Below, in pieces: positions 15,926 through 24,023 of a stretch of DNA of 39,731 nucleotides. Under the pieces are notes generated by a model. The model was not told the origin of the DNA and ran no database searches. It saw only the letters and a program-made list of their open reading frames with translations. Made by a program: the position numbers and the translations under genes. Origin of the DNA: an uncultured Alistipes sp. (GTDB taxonomy: Bacteria; Bacteroidota; Bacteroidia; Bacteroidales; Rikenellaceae); NCBI GenBank assembly GCA_944321965.1, contig CALUNH010000020.1, positions 1 through 39,731 of the forward strand, given 5' to 3'. Each line of letters begins with the position of its first letter. Positions within the stretch are counted from its first letter, which is position 1.

Positions 15926-15932
15926 GTCGGAC

Positions 15933-16841
15933 TTATTCGGTTCGGGTGACGGTGCGGTAGCAGCCGACGGCGCACACCTCGGTGGAGATTTCGCCCACGT
16001 TGCCGCCGGCCTTGCAGTTCACGCCGGTCTGGATCTTCACGAAGTCGATCTGGCGGAGGTTGGCGGGGTTTCCGTCGGCATCCACGGCATTCGCGATCTT
16101 GAAGCGGTTTTTCGTTCCCGCACCGTCGATCGACGAGGCGTTGTCGGCATATCCCCAGGCGAAGGCCGACATGACATACACGCCGTTTTCGGCGTTGACC
16201 GAGACGTTGTCCGGAAGCCGTGTTCCGGTGTAGGCGAGCGGCTGCACCCAGGCCGGGACATAGTTCTGCGTATGAATGGTGCGGTCGATCGAGCCGCTGC
16301 CGCCGCGGTTGTCGGTCCAGTCTGCGGTTCCGTCGGCCTGGGGGGTGTAGGTCGCCTCGTATCCGAAGACGGCGTTGTCGTACTCGCTGCCCTTGAGTTC
16401 GTACCAGGTTTCGCCGAGGTGCGATCCGTCGCCGTCGGCATCCTGCGCCACCCAGACGATTCCCGGTTCGGAGGAGCCGTTGAAGGAGTTTCCGGTGACG
16501 TAGAGGTCGTAGTCGCCCGTATTGGGGACGGGGGTGTCGAATCCGAGGACGATGTACCCGCCCCAGCCTCCGAGGGAGACGTAACCGTAGGAGACGGTTT
16601 CGGCTCCGGCGTCGGGTTCTCCGCCCAGTGCGAGCCGGGCCGAGGCATAGGCGACGGCCTCCGCGGGGGAGGTAATCGGCGGGTCGGCGGGGAATCCGGC
16701 CTGGGGGTTGTTGATGAACTGCCCGGGGGCGGGGGTGTATTCGAGGACGCGCGAGGCGGCCTCCTCGATGCGCGAGGTGGTGATCGTCTCGCTCGAATTG
16801 CAGGCCGAGGCCAGGAGCAGAATCAGGGCGTATTTTTTCAT
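15933..16841 (-). CDS. Surface lipoprotein of the B12-uptake operon
   Basis: The 302-residue protein has a short lipoprotein signal peptide (MKKYALILLLASAC, lipid on Cys14). The body is a beta-rich domain with SLGGWGGYIVLGFDTPVPN, DYDLYVTGNSFNGSSEPG and VWVAQDADGDG, a family often annotated only as cell surface protein and commonly found beside BtuG/BtuB genes in Bacteroidota. It lies between the BtuG-like and BtuB-like genes. I do not see the DUF4465 pattern of BtuH, so I do not use that name. A role as an accessory B12-binding or receptor-docking protein on the cell surface is inferred from context only. Confidence 0.85.
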   Translation of the reverse strand: MKKYALILLLASACNSSETITTSRIEEAASRVLEYTPAPGQFINNPQAGFPADPPITSPAEAVAYASARLALGGEPDAGAETVSYGYVSLGGWGGYIVLGFDTPVPNTGDYDLYVTGNSFNGSSEPGIVWVAQDADGDGSHLGETWYELKGSEYDNAVFGYEATYTPQADGTADWTDNRGGSGSIDRTIHTQNYVPAWVQPLAYTGTRLPDNVSVNAENGVYVMSAFAWGYADNASSIDGAGTKNRFKIANAVDADGNPANLRQIDFVKIQTGVNCKAGGNVGEISTEVCAVGCYRTVTRTE

Positions 16842-16853
16842 GGAGTCTGTTGT

Positions 16854-17891
16854 TTATTGACGTTTGAAGCAGAAGGAGCCGGGGATGATCCCCACGCGGA
16901 GCGTATCGACGGCCTGGCCGTCGGGCGAGAACCGGTAGACGGCGGCGTGCTGAACGTAGTCGATGGCATCGGCGACGTAGAGTTCCGCCGTGTCGGGGTC
17001 GACGCCCAGGCCGTAGTAGAGGGTCCCGGCGTAGGGGAGGAAGGGCGTTGCGGGGAGCGACTCCGCATCGGCCTCGATGCGCCAGACGTCGCGGGCGATA
17101 AAGTAGATGCGGTTGTTGCGCTCGTCGAGCGTGAGTTTCGACGGGGGCGTGTCGGCCGGGAGTTCGAAGCGCCGTTCGATTTCGCGTGTTGCGGGGTCGA
17201 TGCGCCACAGTGCCGGGGCTTCGCCGTCGCGGCCGTCGGTGGCGGTCCAGAGTTTTCCGTTGCCGTCGAGCAGCAGCGAGTTGGGCTGCCAGCCCACGGT
17301 GAGCGAATCGACCAGGCGTTCGGTTTGGGTATCGACGACGAGGATCTTGTTGTCGTAGGACCAGCAGTTGACGAAGAGGCGGTTTCCGACCTGCACCATC
17401 TGTTCGGTGGAGCGGTGTCCGTTCATGTCGATGCGCGAGCGAATTCGGTTGGTGCGTGTGTCGACGACGGAGATGCGCGGGTCGTAGAGGTCGGTGACGT
17501 AGGCGGTCTGTTCGTCGACGAAGTGGATGTAGCGGGGCGACACGACCTCCTCGATGAGCCCGGTGATGCGGAACGTGGCGGGGTCGATGACGTAGATCAC
17601 GCCCGAATTGTTGACCACGAGGTATCCCTTTCCGTCGTGGAGGGTCATCGACTGGGCGACATCTCCGAGTTTCATGCCGTTTGCACGGAGGAAAATGTCG
17701 TTTTCGACCTCGCGGGTTTCGGGGTCGTAGTAGGAGAGCGAGGCGTTGTCCCACATGAAATTCCCCTCGCAGGTGATGAAGACGCCGCGTCCGGAGCGGC
17801 TGAAGGCCTCTTCGGACTGGGGTCCGTACTCCATGCAGGCCCCGGCGAGGAGCGCGAGGCTCCAGAGTATGTATCGCATCGAGCGTTTCAT
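16854..17891 (-). CDS. btuG: BtuG-like surface cobalamin-binding lipoprotein
   Basis: The 345-residue lipoprotein (signal peptide to LAGAC, lipid on Cys19) is a seven-bladed YncE/DUF5074-type beta-propeller: repeated blades such as GKGYLVVNNSGVIYVIDPAT, QTAYVTDLYDPRISVVDT, LFVNCWSYDNKILVVDT and KLWTATDGRDG. In Bacteroides, BtuG sits on top of BtuB at the cell surface and hands it B12 taken with extreme affinity. This gene is first in the operon directly behind a cobalamin riboswitch and upstream of a BtuB-type receptor, which makes the orthology convincing. The lysine- and glutamine-rich C-terminus (FCFKRQ) is short. Confidence 0.88.
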   Translation of the reverse strand: MKRSMRYILWSLALLAGACMEYGPQSEEAFSRSGRGVFITCEGNFMWDNASLSYYDPETREVENDIFLRANGMKLGDVAQSMTLHDGKGYLVVNNSGVIYVIDPATFRITGLIEEVVSPRYIHFVDEQTAYVTDLYDPRISVVDTRTNRIRSRIDMNGHRSTEQMVQVGNRLFVNCWSYDNKILVVDTQTERLVDSLTVGWQPNSLLLDGNGKLWTATDGRDGEAPALWRIDPATREIERRFELPADTPPSKLTLDERNNRIYFIARDVWRIEADAESLPATPFLPYAGTLYYGLGVDPDTAELYVADAIDYVQHAAVYRFSPDGQAVDTLRVGIIPGSFCFKRQ

Positions 17892-18008
17892 CGGGTCATG
17901 ATCCGTTTTGGGTCACAGCCCGGATTCCGTGCGGGGGAGCAGCATGTCGAGAGGCGTTCGGACTCGCTTGGGACCCCATTCTCCGCAGGGTTTTCGGGCA
18001 GACAGGCG

Positions 18009-18183
18009 ACGGCAGGTCTTCTGACTCGTTACCGTTCCGGCGCCTTCCCGTCCCGAGGCGGGGGACAGTGGCCAAGAGTGCCGGAACGCGGCATGTAACT
18101 CACAGCAGCGGGAACTGTTGCCGATTCACACGGCATTCCCTTTTAATCCGGGGCATCCGTTCGGATGCCGTTCGGAACCGTTG
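18009..18183 (-). promoter_or_regulatory. Cobalamin riboswitch controlling the B12-uptake operon
   Basis: On the minus strand: GGTTCC, a perfect GGCATCC/GGATGCC P2 hairpin, ATTAAAAGGGAA, GTGTGAATCGGCAAC, GCTGCTGTGAGTTA, the core GCCACTG, GGGACGGGAAGGC and the closing GAGTCAGAAGACCTGCC. It is the same aptamer class as the one ahead of nrdD. About 115 bases separate it from the first gene, the BtuG-like one at 17891. Confidence 0.95.
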
Positions 18184-18188
18184 CGCGA

Positions 18189-18196
18189 CAAAAGTA
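18189..18196 (-). promoter_or_regulatory. -7 element of the B12-uptake operon
   Basis: TACTTTTG on the minus strand fits the consensus and lies directly upstream of the riboswitch aptamer. The -33 element is unclear. Confidence 0.6.
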
Positions 18197-18239
18197 CGCT
18201 TTTTTCCGCGTAACACCATAAGGTTTCGGGCAAAAAGGT

Positions 18240-18247
18240 TATCTTTG
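18240..18247 (+). promoter_or_regulatory. -7 element of the GNAT-AsmA-LysO operon
   Basis: TATCTTTG on the plus strand lies 15 bases before the ATG at 18263. I see no clear TTTG 19-21 bases upstream. Confidence 0.55.
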
Positions 18248-18262
18248 TAAAAAAATAGCCGG

Positions 18263-18706
18263 ATGATGCCACTTTCCGTATATCGGGTGACGGAGTATTC
18301 CGAGACGTTGCTGCGTTCGTTGGAGACGTTGCTGCCGCAGTTGTCGCCGCGGCTGGGGACTTTTGCGGAGGCGCGGCTGCGGGCGGTGCTCGCGCACCCC
18401 GCGACGGCGCTGTTCGTTGCCGAGGCGGAGGGACGGATCGTGGGGATGCTGACGCTGGCGTGGTACGACGCGCCGTCGGGCCGCAAGGCGTGGATCGAGG
18501 ATGTGGTGGTCGATGCGGCGGTGCGGGGTCTCGGCCTCGGGGAGGCTTTGGTTCGTGCGGCGCAGCGTGCGGCGGCGGCCAAGGGCGTGGAGCGGGTGCA
18601 GCTCACCTCGAACCCTTCGCGCAGGGCGGCCCGGGCCCTCTACCGGAAATGTGGATTCAACGAAGCGGAAACCACGGTTTTCGTCTGTAAAACGGATACG
18701 GAATGA
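18263..18706 (+). CDS. GNAT-family N-acetyltransferase
   Basis: The 147-residue protein has the GNAT fold: TALFVAEAEGRIVGMLTLAWYD (strands 2-4), the acetyl-CoA pyrophosphate loop VRGLGLGEALVRAAQ, and AARALYRKCGFNEAETTVF at the C-terminus. It should transfer an acetyl group from acetyl-CoA to an amine; the acceptor is unknown. It is the first gene of a rightward operon and overlaps the next gene by four bases (ATGA). Confidence 0.88.
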   Translation: MMPLSVYRVTEYSETLLRSLETLLPQLSPRLGTFAEARLRAVLAHPATALFVAEAEGRIVGMLTLAWYDAPSGRKAWIEDVVVDAAVRGLGLGEALVRAAQRAAAAKGVERVQLTSNPSRRAARALYRKCGFNEAETTVFVCKTDTE

Positions 18707-21414
18707 AAAAGTTCGTGAAGATTCTGGCCACGATTATCGTGGTGATTCTGGCGATCGCACTGATTGTGCCGATGGCCTTTCGGGGCAAGATTGCCGACAT
18801 TGTGAAGCGGGAAGCCAATGCGGTGCTCGCCGCGAAGCTGGATTTCGAAAAACTCGACATCAGCCTGTTGCGCCATTTTCCGAATGCCTCGGTCGACCTG
18901 AAGGGCCTGACGCTCGTGGGCGTGGACCGTTTCGAAGGCGATACGGTTGTTGCGGCTCGCCGCATTTCGGTGGTCGTGAACCTGATGTCGTTGTTCGGCG
19001 ACAGCGGCTTCGAGGTGACGAAGCTGATCCTTGCGGACCCGGCGCTCCATGCCCGCAAACTGGCCGACGGGGCCGTGAACTGGGATGTGATGAAACCTTC
19101 GGATGAGGCTCCGGAAGCGGACCCGGCGGAGGAGGGTGCCGAAGCGGCGGAGAGTGCCGAAGCGTCGGAGGGTTCCTCGTCGTTCCGGCTTTCGGTCCGG
19201 GATTTCCGGATTTCGGGTGCGGTGATTCGTTACGAAGATGACTCCACGAGGATGCGCTTCTCGACGGATCCGCTGACGCTGCGCCTGCGGGGCGACCTGT
19301 CGGCCGACCGCACGAACCTCGACCTGCGGCTGAAGGCCGAACGGACGAACTTCGTGTCGGGCGGTATTCCGCTGTTGAGCGATGCCGAGGCGGAGCTCGT
19401 GGCGACGATCGACGCCGATCTGGCGAACCGGCGCTTCACCTTCTCGGACAATACGCTGCGGCTGAACGCCATCCAGGTGGGGCTCGACGGCTGGGTCGAG
19501 ATGAAGGATGACGTTGTGGCGATGGATGTCAAGGCCGGCTGCGACGAGGTTCAGTTCAAGGATGTGCTGTCGCTCGTTCCGGCCTTCTATACGCGGGAGT
19601 TCAAGAACCTGACGGCGGGCGGCGAACTGGCGCTGTCGCTGTGGGCGCGCGGCAAGATGCGCGGTTCGGAGCTTCCGGCCTTCGAGGTGAAGTGCGAGGT
19701 CCGCAACGGCAGTTTCCAGTATTCGTCGCTTCCGAAGGCGGTGACGGACATCAACCTGGCGGCACGGATCGCCAATCCGGGCGGGGTGATGGACCGCACG
19801 GAGGTCGAGCTTTCGAAATTCGGGCTTCAGATGGCCGGGAACAAGGTTTCGGCGACCTTCTATGCCACGAATCTGGCCAGTGACCCCACCTTCCGGGCGG
19901 GGGTCGACGGACGGCTCGATCTGAGTTCCGTGAAGGAGGTTTATCCGCTGGAGAAGGGGGTCGAGCTGGCGGGCTGCATTACGGCGGACGTACAGTTCTC
20001 GGGGCGGATGTCCGACATCGAGAAGAGCCGCTACGAGCGGCTCGGCGCCAAGGGTACGTTCGTGCTCGAAGGTCTGGACCTGACGCTCGAAAACCTTCCG
20101 CCGGTCCACATCCGGCGTGCTGCGGCGACGATCACGCCGACGGCGATGACCCTCGGGGAGTTCGGTCTGACGGTCGGGAAAAGCGATCTTTCGGCCAACG
20201 GTCAGTTGAGTGGCTACCTGGGCTACCTGCTGCGGCAGGAGACGCTTTCGGGGCGCCTCTACGTGAAGTCCGAACTGCTGGATCTGAACGAGATCCTGTC
20301 GTCGCTTTCCGACGGCGGGGAGACAGCGGCCGAAGCGGAGGAGTCTGCGGAGGCCTCTTCCGACGCGGCGGCTGCGACGGCTCCGGAGATTCCGCGCAAC
20401 CTGAACCTCTCGCTCAGTACGGAGCTGCACAAGGTTCTCTTCGAGAAGATGACCTTCGACGATATCCGGGGGGAGATGCGCATGGCCGACGGTACGCTGT
20501 CGCTCAACGGTCTCTCGCTGGGGGCCTTCGGGGGCAAGGCTACGGCTTCGGGCAGCTATTCGACGGCCGCGGATCCCGCGCATCCGTCGCTGAAACTCGA
20601 TGCCGACTTTGCGAATGCCTCGTTCCAGCAGACCTTCGAGCAGTTGGAGATGGTGCAGCAGCTGGTTCCGATCTTCGCCAAGACGGGGGGCGACTACTCG
20701 CTGTCGCTGAATCTGCAGACGTTGCTCGACGCGGCGCTGTCGCCCGACCTCAAGACGCTCACCGCCTCGGGTGAGATCCGTTCGGAGAATATCGACATCC
20801 AGAATATTGCGGCGTTCGATGCCCTGGCCGATGCGCTGGGCAACGACAAGCTGCGCCGGATCGAGGCCCGGGACGTATCGATCCGCTTTGCGATCCGGGA
20901 TGGCCGGATCACGACCGAGCCGTTCGACCTGCAGATCGGCGACATCGGGGTCAACCTGTCGGGCTCGACGGGTCTCGACCAGACGATCGACTACCAGGCG
21001 AAGGTGGCCATTCCGGGCGGCGGTATCCTGCAGACGGTTGCAGTGAATATCGGCGGGACGTTCACCTCGCCGAAGATCACGCTCGGGGTGAAGGAGGCGG
21101 TCGAGGAGGCCGTGACCAATGTGGTCAACGAGCAGATCCAGAAACTCACGGGCAGCGAATCGCTCTCGGAGGAGATCGCCAAACAGGCCGAGAATCTGCG
21201 CGCCGAGGCCAAAAATGCGGGTCGGAAACTCGTTGAGGCGGCCGAGGCGCAGCGGGACAAACTGGTTGAGGAGGCTGCGAAGAAGGGTGCGCTGGCCAAA
21301 ATTGCGGCTCAGGCGGCCGGGGAGAAACTGGTCGAGGAGGCCGAGAAGCAGGCTGCGAACCTCGAAGCCGAGGCCGAGCGTCAGATCGAGAAACTCACCG
21401 CGCAAAAGGAATAG
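18703..21414 (+). CDS. AsmA-like envelope protein
   Basis: The 903-residue protein begins with one membrane helix (about residues 5-25, KILATIIVVILAIALIVPM) followed by an AsmA domain (KLDFEKLDISLLRHFPNAS...LKGLTL) and a long beta-rich body typical of AsmA/TamB-related bridge-like proteins, thought to move phospholipids between inner and outer membrane. Two acidic, Ala/Glu/Ser-rich linkers occur at about residues 128-160 and 538-562. The last 90 residues are a predicted Ala/Glu/Lys coiled coil (KLVEEAEKQAANLEAEAERQ), an unusual tail for the family. It overlaps the acetyltransferase gene by four bases. Confidence 0.88.
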   Translation: MKKFVKILATIIVVILAIALIVPMAFRGKIADIVKREANAVLAAKLDFEKLDISLLRHFPNASVDLKGLTLVGVDRFEGDTVVAARRISVVVNLMSLFGDSGFEVTKLILADPALHARKLADGAVNWDVMKPSDEAPEADPAEEGAEAAESAEASEGSSSFRLSVRDFRISGAVIRYEDDSTRMRFSTDPLTLRLRGDLSADRTNLDLRLKAERTNFVSGGIPLLSDAEAELVATIDADLANRRFTFSDNTLRLNAIQVGLDGWVEMKDDVVAMDVKAGCDEVQFKDVLSLVPAFYTREFKNLTAGGELALSLWARGKMRGSELPAFEVKCEVRNGSFQYSSLPKAVTDINLAARIANPGGVMDRTEVELSKFGLQMAGNKVSATFYATNLASDPTFRAGVDGRLDLSSVKEVYPLEKGVELAGCITADVQFSGRMSDIEKSRYERLGAKGTFVLEGLDLTLENLPPVHIRRAAATITPTAMTLGEFGLTVGKSDLSANGQLSGYLGYLLRQETLSGRLYVKSELLDLNEILSSLSDGGETAAEAEESAEASSDAAAATAPEIPRNLNLSLSTELHKVLFEKMTFDDIRGEMRMADGTLSLNGLSLGAFGGKATASGSYSTAADPAHPSLKLDADFANASFQQTFEQLEMVQQLVPIFAKTGGDYSLSLNLQTLLDAALSPDLKTLTASGEIRSENIDIQNIAAFDALADALGNDKLRRIEARDVSIRFAIRDGRITTEPFDLQIGDIGVNLSGSTGLDQTIDYQAKVAIPGGGILQTVAVNIGGTFTSPKITLGVKEAVEEAVTNVVNEQIQKLTGSESLSEEIAKQAENLRAEAKNAGRKLVEAAEAQRDKLVEEAAKKGALAKIAAQAAGEKLVEEAEKQAANLEAEAERQIEKLTAQKE

Positions 21415-21417
21415 ACG

Positions 21418-22365
21418 ATGCTGAAGATCTTTGCCGTCCTGGCGGGCGGTATTCTGACGGGGCGCCTGCTGTATGGCCGGCGCCTCTCGTTTGTCCAGCC
21501 GCTCATCACGGCGATCATCTGGATGCTGCTCTTCTTGTTGGGGGTGGAGGCCGGATCGGACCCGGCGGTGGTCGGGGGTTTGGCGACGCTCGGAGCGGCG
21601 GCTTTTGTTCTTTTTGCCTTTTCCGTGGCGGGGAGTATCCTTGCGGCGTGGGGGCTGTGGCGGTGGATCGGAGCGGGAGGCTCCCGGACCGGTTCTGCAG
21701 TGGGGCTTTCGCCCGCGGGCCGGGATGAAGAGGCCCGGATCCCGACCTGGAAAACCCTGCAGGGAAGTCTGGTGATCGTCCTGTTTTTCGTAGCGGGCTG
21801 TGCGGCGGGCGTTTGGGCCGAACCCGACCTGAAGGGTTCGCACGTCAGCACCTGGGTTCTCTACGCGCTGATGTTCTGCGTGGGGGTCTCGCTGGGCCAC
21901 GACCGCACGCTGGTGGAGCGGGTCCGGCATCTCGACCGGCGTCTGGCCCTGCTTCCCGTAGCGACGATGGTCGGGACTTTGGGCGGTGCAGCGCTTGCAA
22001 CCCCGCTTTTCGGCCCGGGCTCCGTGGTGACCTCTGCGGCCGATTCGCTGGCTGTCGGGGCGGGTTTCGGCTACTATTCGCTGTCGAGCATCTTCATCGC
22101 CGATCTGCGGGGCGCCGAACTGGCGACGGTGGCTTTGCTGTGCAACATCCTGCGTGAGCTCTTCACGCTGCTGGCGGCGCCGCTGGTTGCGCGGTGGTTC
22201 GGGCCGCTGGCGGCGGTTTCGATCGGCGGGGCGACGACCTTCGACACGACGCTTCCGATCATCACGCGGGCGGCGGGACGGCCCTATGCCGTGGTTTCGA
22301 TCTTCCACGGCTGTGTCATGGACTTCAGCGTGCCGTTTCTGGTGACCTTTTTCTGCTCGCTGTGA
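21418..22365 (+). CDS. LysO-family lysine exporter
   Basis: The 315-residue protein has about eight membrane helices and the LysO (DUF340) signatures: AGGILTGRLLYGR at the N-terminus, YALMFCVGVSLGHD, AVGAGFGYYSLSSIFIA near residue 216, CNILRELFTLL, and GATTFDTTLPIITRA near residue 271. E. coli LysO exports lysine and its toxic analogue thialysine. It starts three bases after the AsmA-like stop and ends the operon at a strong terminator. Lysine as the substrate is taken from the family, not from a residue I can point to. Confidence 0.88.
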   Translation: MLKIFAVLAGGILTGRLLYGRRLSFVQPLITAIIWMLLFLLGVEAGSDPAVVGGLATLGAAAFVLFAFSVAGSILAAWGLWRWIGAGGSRTGSAVGLSPAGRDEEARIPTWKTLQGSLVIVLFFVAGCAAGVWAEPDLKGSHVSTWVLYALMFCVGVSLGHDRTLVERVRHLDRRLALLPVATMVGTLGGAALATPLFGPGSVVTSAADSLAVGAGFGYYSLSSIFIADLRGAELATVALLCNILRELFTLLAAPLVARWFGPLAAVSIGGATTFDTTLPIITRAAGRPYAVVSIFHGCVMDFSVPFLVTFFCSL

Positions 22366-22390
22366 CCCGCTCCGGAGGATAAGAACCGGG

Positions 22391-22429
22391 AAGAGAGGCT
22401 CTCCGTTTTGCGGGAGCCTCTCTTTTTTC
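22391..22429 (+). terminator. Terminator of the GNAT-AsmA-LysO operon
   Basis: AGAGAGGCTCTCC pairs with GGGAGCCTCTCT (12 base pairs with one T-G pair) around a short loop and is followed by TTTTTC on the plus strand, 26 bases after the LysO stop. It also separates this operon from the convergent small regulator. Confidence 0.85.
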
Positions 22430-22451
22430 TTCCTCACCTTTTATGGTGAGT

Positions 22452-22736
22452 CTATCGCTTGATGTAGGTCTGCAGCGCCTCGACATATTCTTCGAAGGCG
22501 TCGCGTCCGGCGCCGGTGATTCGGCAGACGGTGCAGGGCATCCGGCCGCGGAAGGTCTTTTCGATGTCGATGTATCCGGCCTTGGCCAGTTTGTCGAGCT
22601 GCACGGAGAGATTCCCGGCCGTGGCGCCGGTCTGCTGGCGGAGGAAGACGAAGTCGGCGCTTTCGACCCCGATGAGGACCGACATGACGGCGAGCCTCAG
22701 TTCCGAGTGCAGCAGGGGATTCAGTTCCTTGAACAT
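22452..22736 (-). CDS. Small winged-helix transcriptional regulator (HTH_34-like)
   Basis: The 94-residue protein is a single winged helix of the MarR/ArsR-like HTH_34 type: LHSELRLAVMSVLIG, FVFLRQQTGATAGNLSVQLDKLAKAGYIDIEKTFRGR and a C-terminal dimer helix (DAFEEYVEALQTYIKR). In Bacteroidota such regulators are often paired with a small membrane protein, as here: its start lies 16 bases inside the upstream gene, so the two are translationally coupled. A role in controlling their own operon is the simplest guess. The ligand is unknown. Confidence 0.85.
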   Translation of the reverse strand: MFKELNPLLHSELRLAVMSVLIGVESADFVFLRQQTGATAGNLSVQLDKLAKAGYIDIEKTFRGRMPCTVCRITGAGRDAFEEYVEALQTYIKR

Positions 22737-23380
22737 GGCGTCTGTTTTTCGTGACGGGTCCGGTAGTTGATGATGTGTCCGGGGATGACCATCATCACGA
22801 CGAAGATGGCCGCGAAGATCAGGATCTCGTTGTTGAGCATGTAGCAGTCGATCCGCTGCGGGTCGGGCAGGTGTTTCAGGTAGAAGTCCCAGATTGCGAT
22901 GGCTGCCGTTCCGGCCATGCCCAGGAATCCGGCGGCGGTGTAGATCTTCGAGCGGACGATCAGTCCGGTAGCGGCGGTTCCGATCGACATGACGAGCGTA
23001 ATCAGCGCGAAGAGGCTCGGACGGTAGTTCCATCCGTGGAAGAGGCAGAGGCTGAAGATCGGGATGAGCGACAGCGAGCAGACGACCCACAGCGAGTTGA
23101 CGATGCGGTCGATTTCGGTGCGGGGTTCCGAGCTCTTCTTTTCGGGGAAGAGGCGCATGAGGAGGATGCCCAGCACGGGGATAAGGAACCACGAGAGGCT
23201 CCACGCCGGATCGGCCCCGGCGATGTTGAGGGCGTAGTTGAGCAGCGCGACGGCCACGGTGGTGTATCCCCAGATGAGGAACGGGCGGCCGGAGTGGCGT
23301 TCGAGCCGTTGGCGGGTGTTTCGGATCATGCGCGTGATGAGTTCGAGGCTCTCCTGCGCGTCGAGTTTTCTCTCTTCCAT
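22721..23380 (-). CDS. Membrane protein paired with the small regulator
   Basis: The 219-residue protein begins with a charged stretch (MEERKLDAQESLELITRMIRNTRQRLERHSG) followed by six predicted helices in three hairpins (PFLIWGYTTVAVALLNYALN, WFLIPVLGILLMRLF, SLWVVCSLSLIPIFSLCLF and others). I recognise no enzyme motif. The charged N-terminus and the overlap with an HTH_34-type regulator are common to a family of uncharacterised Bacteroidota membrane proteins. It leads a two-gene leftward operon with a consensus promoter. Confidence 0.8.
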   Translation of the reverse strand: MEERKLDAQESLELITRMIRNTRQRLERHSGRPFLIWGYTTVAVALLNYALNIAGADPAWSLSWFLIPVLGILLMRLFPEKKSSEPRTEIDRIVNSLWVVCSLSLIPIFSLCLFHGWNYRPSLFALITLVMSIGTAATGLIVRSKIYTAAGFLGMAGTAAIAIWDFYLKHLPDPQRIDCYMLNNEILIFAAIFVVMMVIPGHIINYRTRHEKQTPCSRN

Positions 23381-23439
23381 GACATTTTCGTTTTTAGGGT
23401 TTCGGTTCGGTTCCGTGGCCTCGGAATTTAGATCTGCTG

Positions 23440-23471
23440 CAAATATAAAGTAGTTTATTTTATAAACCAAA
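23440..23471 (-). promoter_or_regulatory. Promoter of the membrane protein-regulator pair
   Basis: On the minus strand, TTTG (23471-23468), 20 bases, then TATATTTG (23447-23440): a full consensus match, 60 bases before the ATG at 23380. Confidence 0.75.
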
Positions 23472-23649
23472 TTTTCGAACCGAATTTTTCGGATTTTTCC
23501 GGAAAATTTTGCCTCATCGGCCGGAAAAGGCGGCGGGCATTTCTCCGTTGGGTGAACGGGAGTGCGGGATGACACTTTGGCAGGCGTGCGATCGAAGAAC
23601 TCCGGGCGTTTCATACACCGGGGGCGTTCCGGTGCCGCTTCTTGGGATT

Positions 23650-23955
23650 CTAACCTTCGATTTTCGGGTCTTCGGGCAGCAGCGACTCCCACTCGGGGTG
23701 GCGCTGGATGTAGCGGATGATGAACGAACACTGCGGAATGATCCGCGCGCCGCGTTCCCGGAGGGCTTCGAGGGTCGCTTCGACCAGTTCGCGGCCGATC
23801 CCCTGCCCCTCGAACTGCGGGGGTACGATCGTGTGGGTCAGCCGGTAGAGGCCGTCGGCTGCGGGTTCGTATTCGACATAGGCGACCCCGCCGTCGAGCC
23901 GGAACTCGTAGCGATGGCGCTCTTCGTTGTGGATGAGAGAATGGCGTTTTTCCAT
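23650..23955 (-). CDS. Small YidJ/GATL-like acetyltransferase
   Basis: The 101-residue protein is a minimal GNAT-fold protein (GNAT_acetyltransf_2 type): RYEFRLDGGVAYVEY, LTHTIVPPQFEGQGIGRELVEATLEALRERG, and CSFIIRYIQRHPEWESL, the conserved C-terminal segment of this family. The QGIGREL loop is the acetyl-CoA-binding loop. Substrates of this family are unknown. It stands alone, divergent from mutY. The 269 bases between it and the upstream leftward operon hold only that operon's promoter. Confidence 0.88.
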   Translation of the reverse strand: MEKRHSLIHNEERHRYEFRLDGGVAYVEYEPAADGLYRLTHTIVPPQFEGQGIGRELVEATLEALRERGARIIPQCSFIIRYIQRHPEWESLLPEDPKIEG

Positions 23956-24007
23956 CTTTTTCGGTTTTGAATCGTTGCGGAACGTTTCAAATTCGGTTCC
24001 GAAATTC

Positions 24008-24015
24008 TATTTTTG
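24008..24015 (+). promoter_or_regulatory. -7 element of mutY
   Basis: TATTTTTG lies nine bases before the mutY ATG, so the message would be nearly leaderless. A GTTTC about 20 bases upstream may be a weak -33. Confidence 0.5.
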
Positions 24016-24023
24016 TCCTCCGT

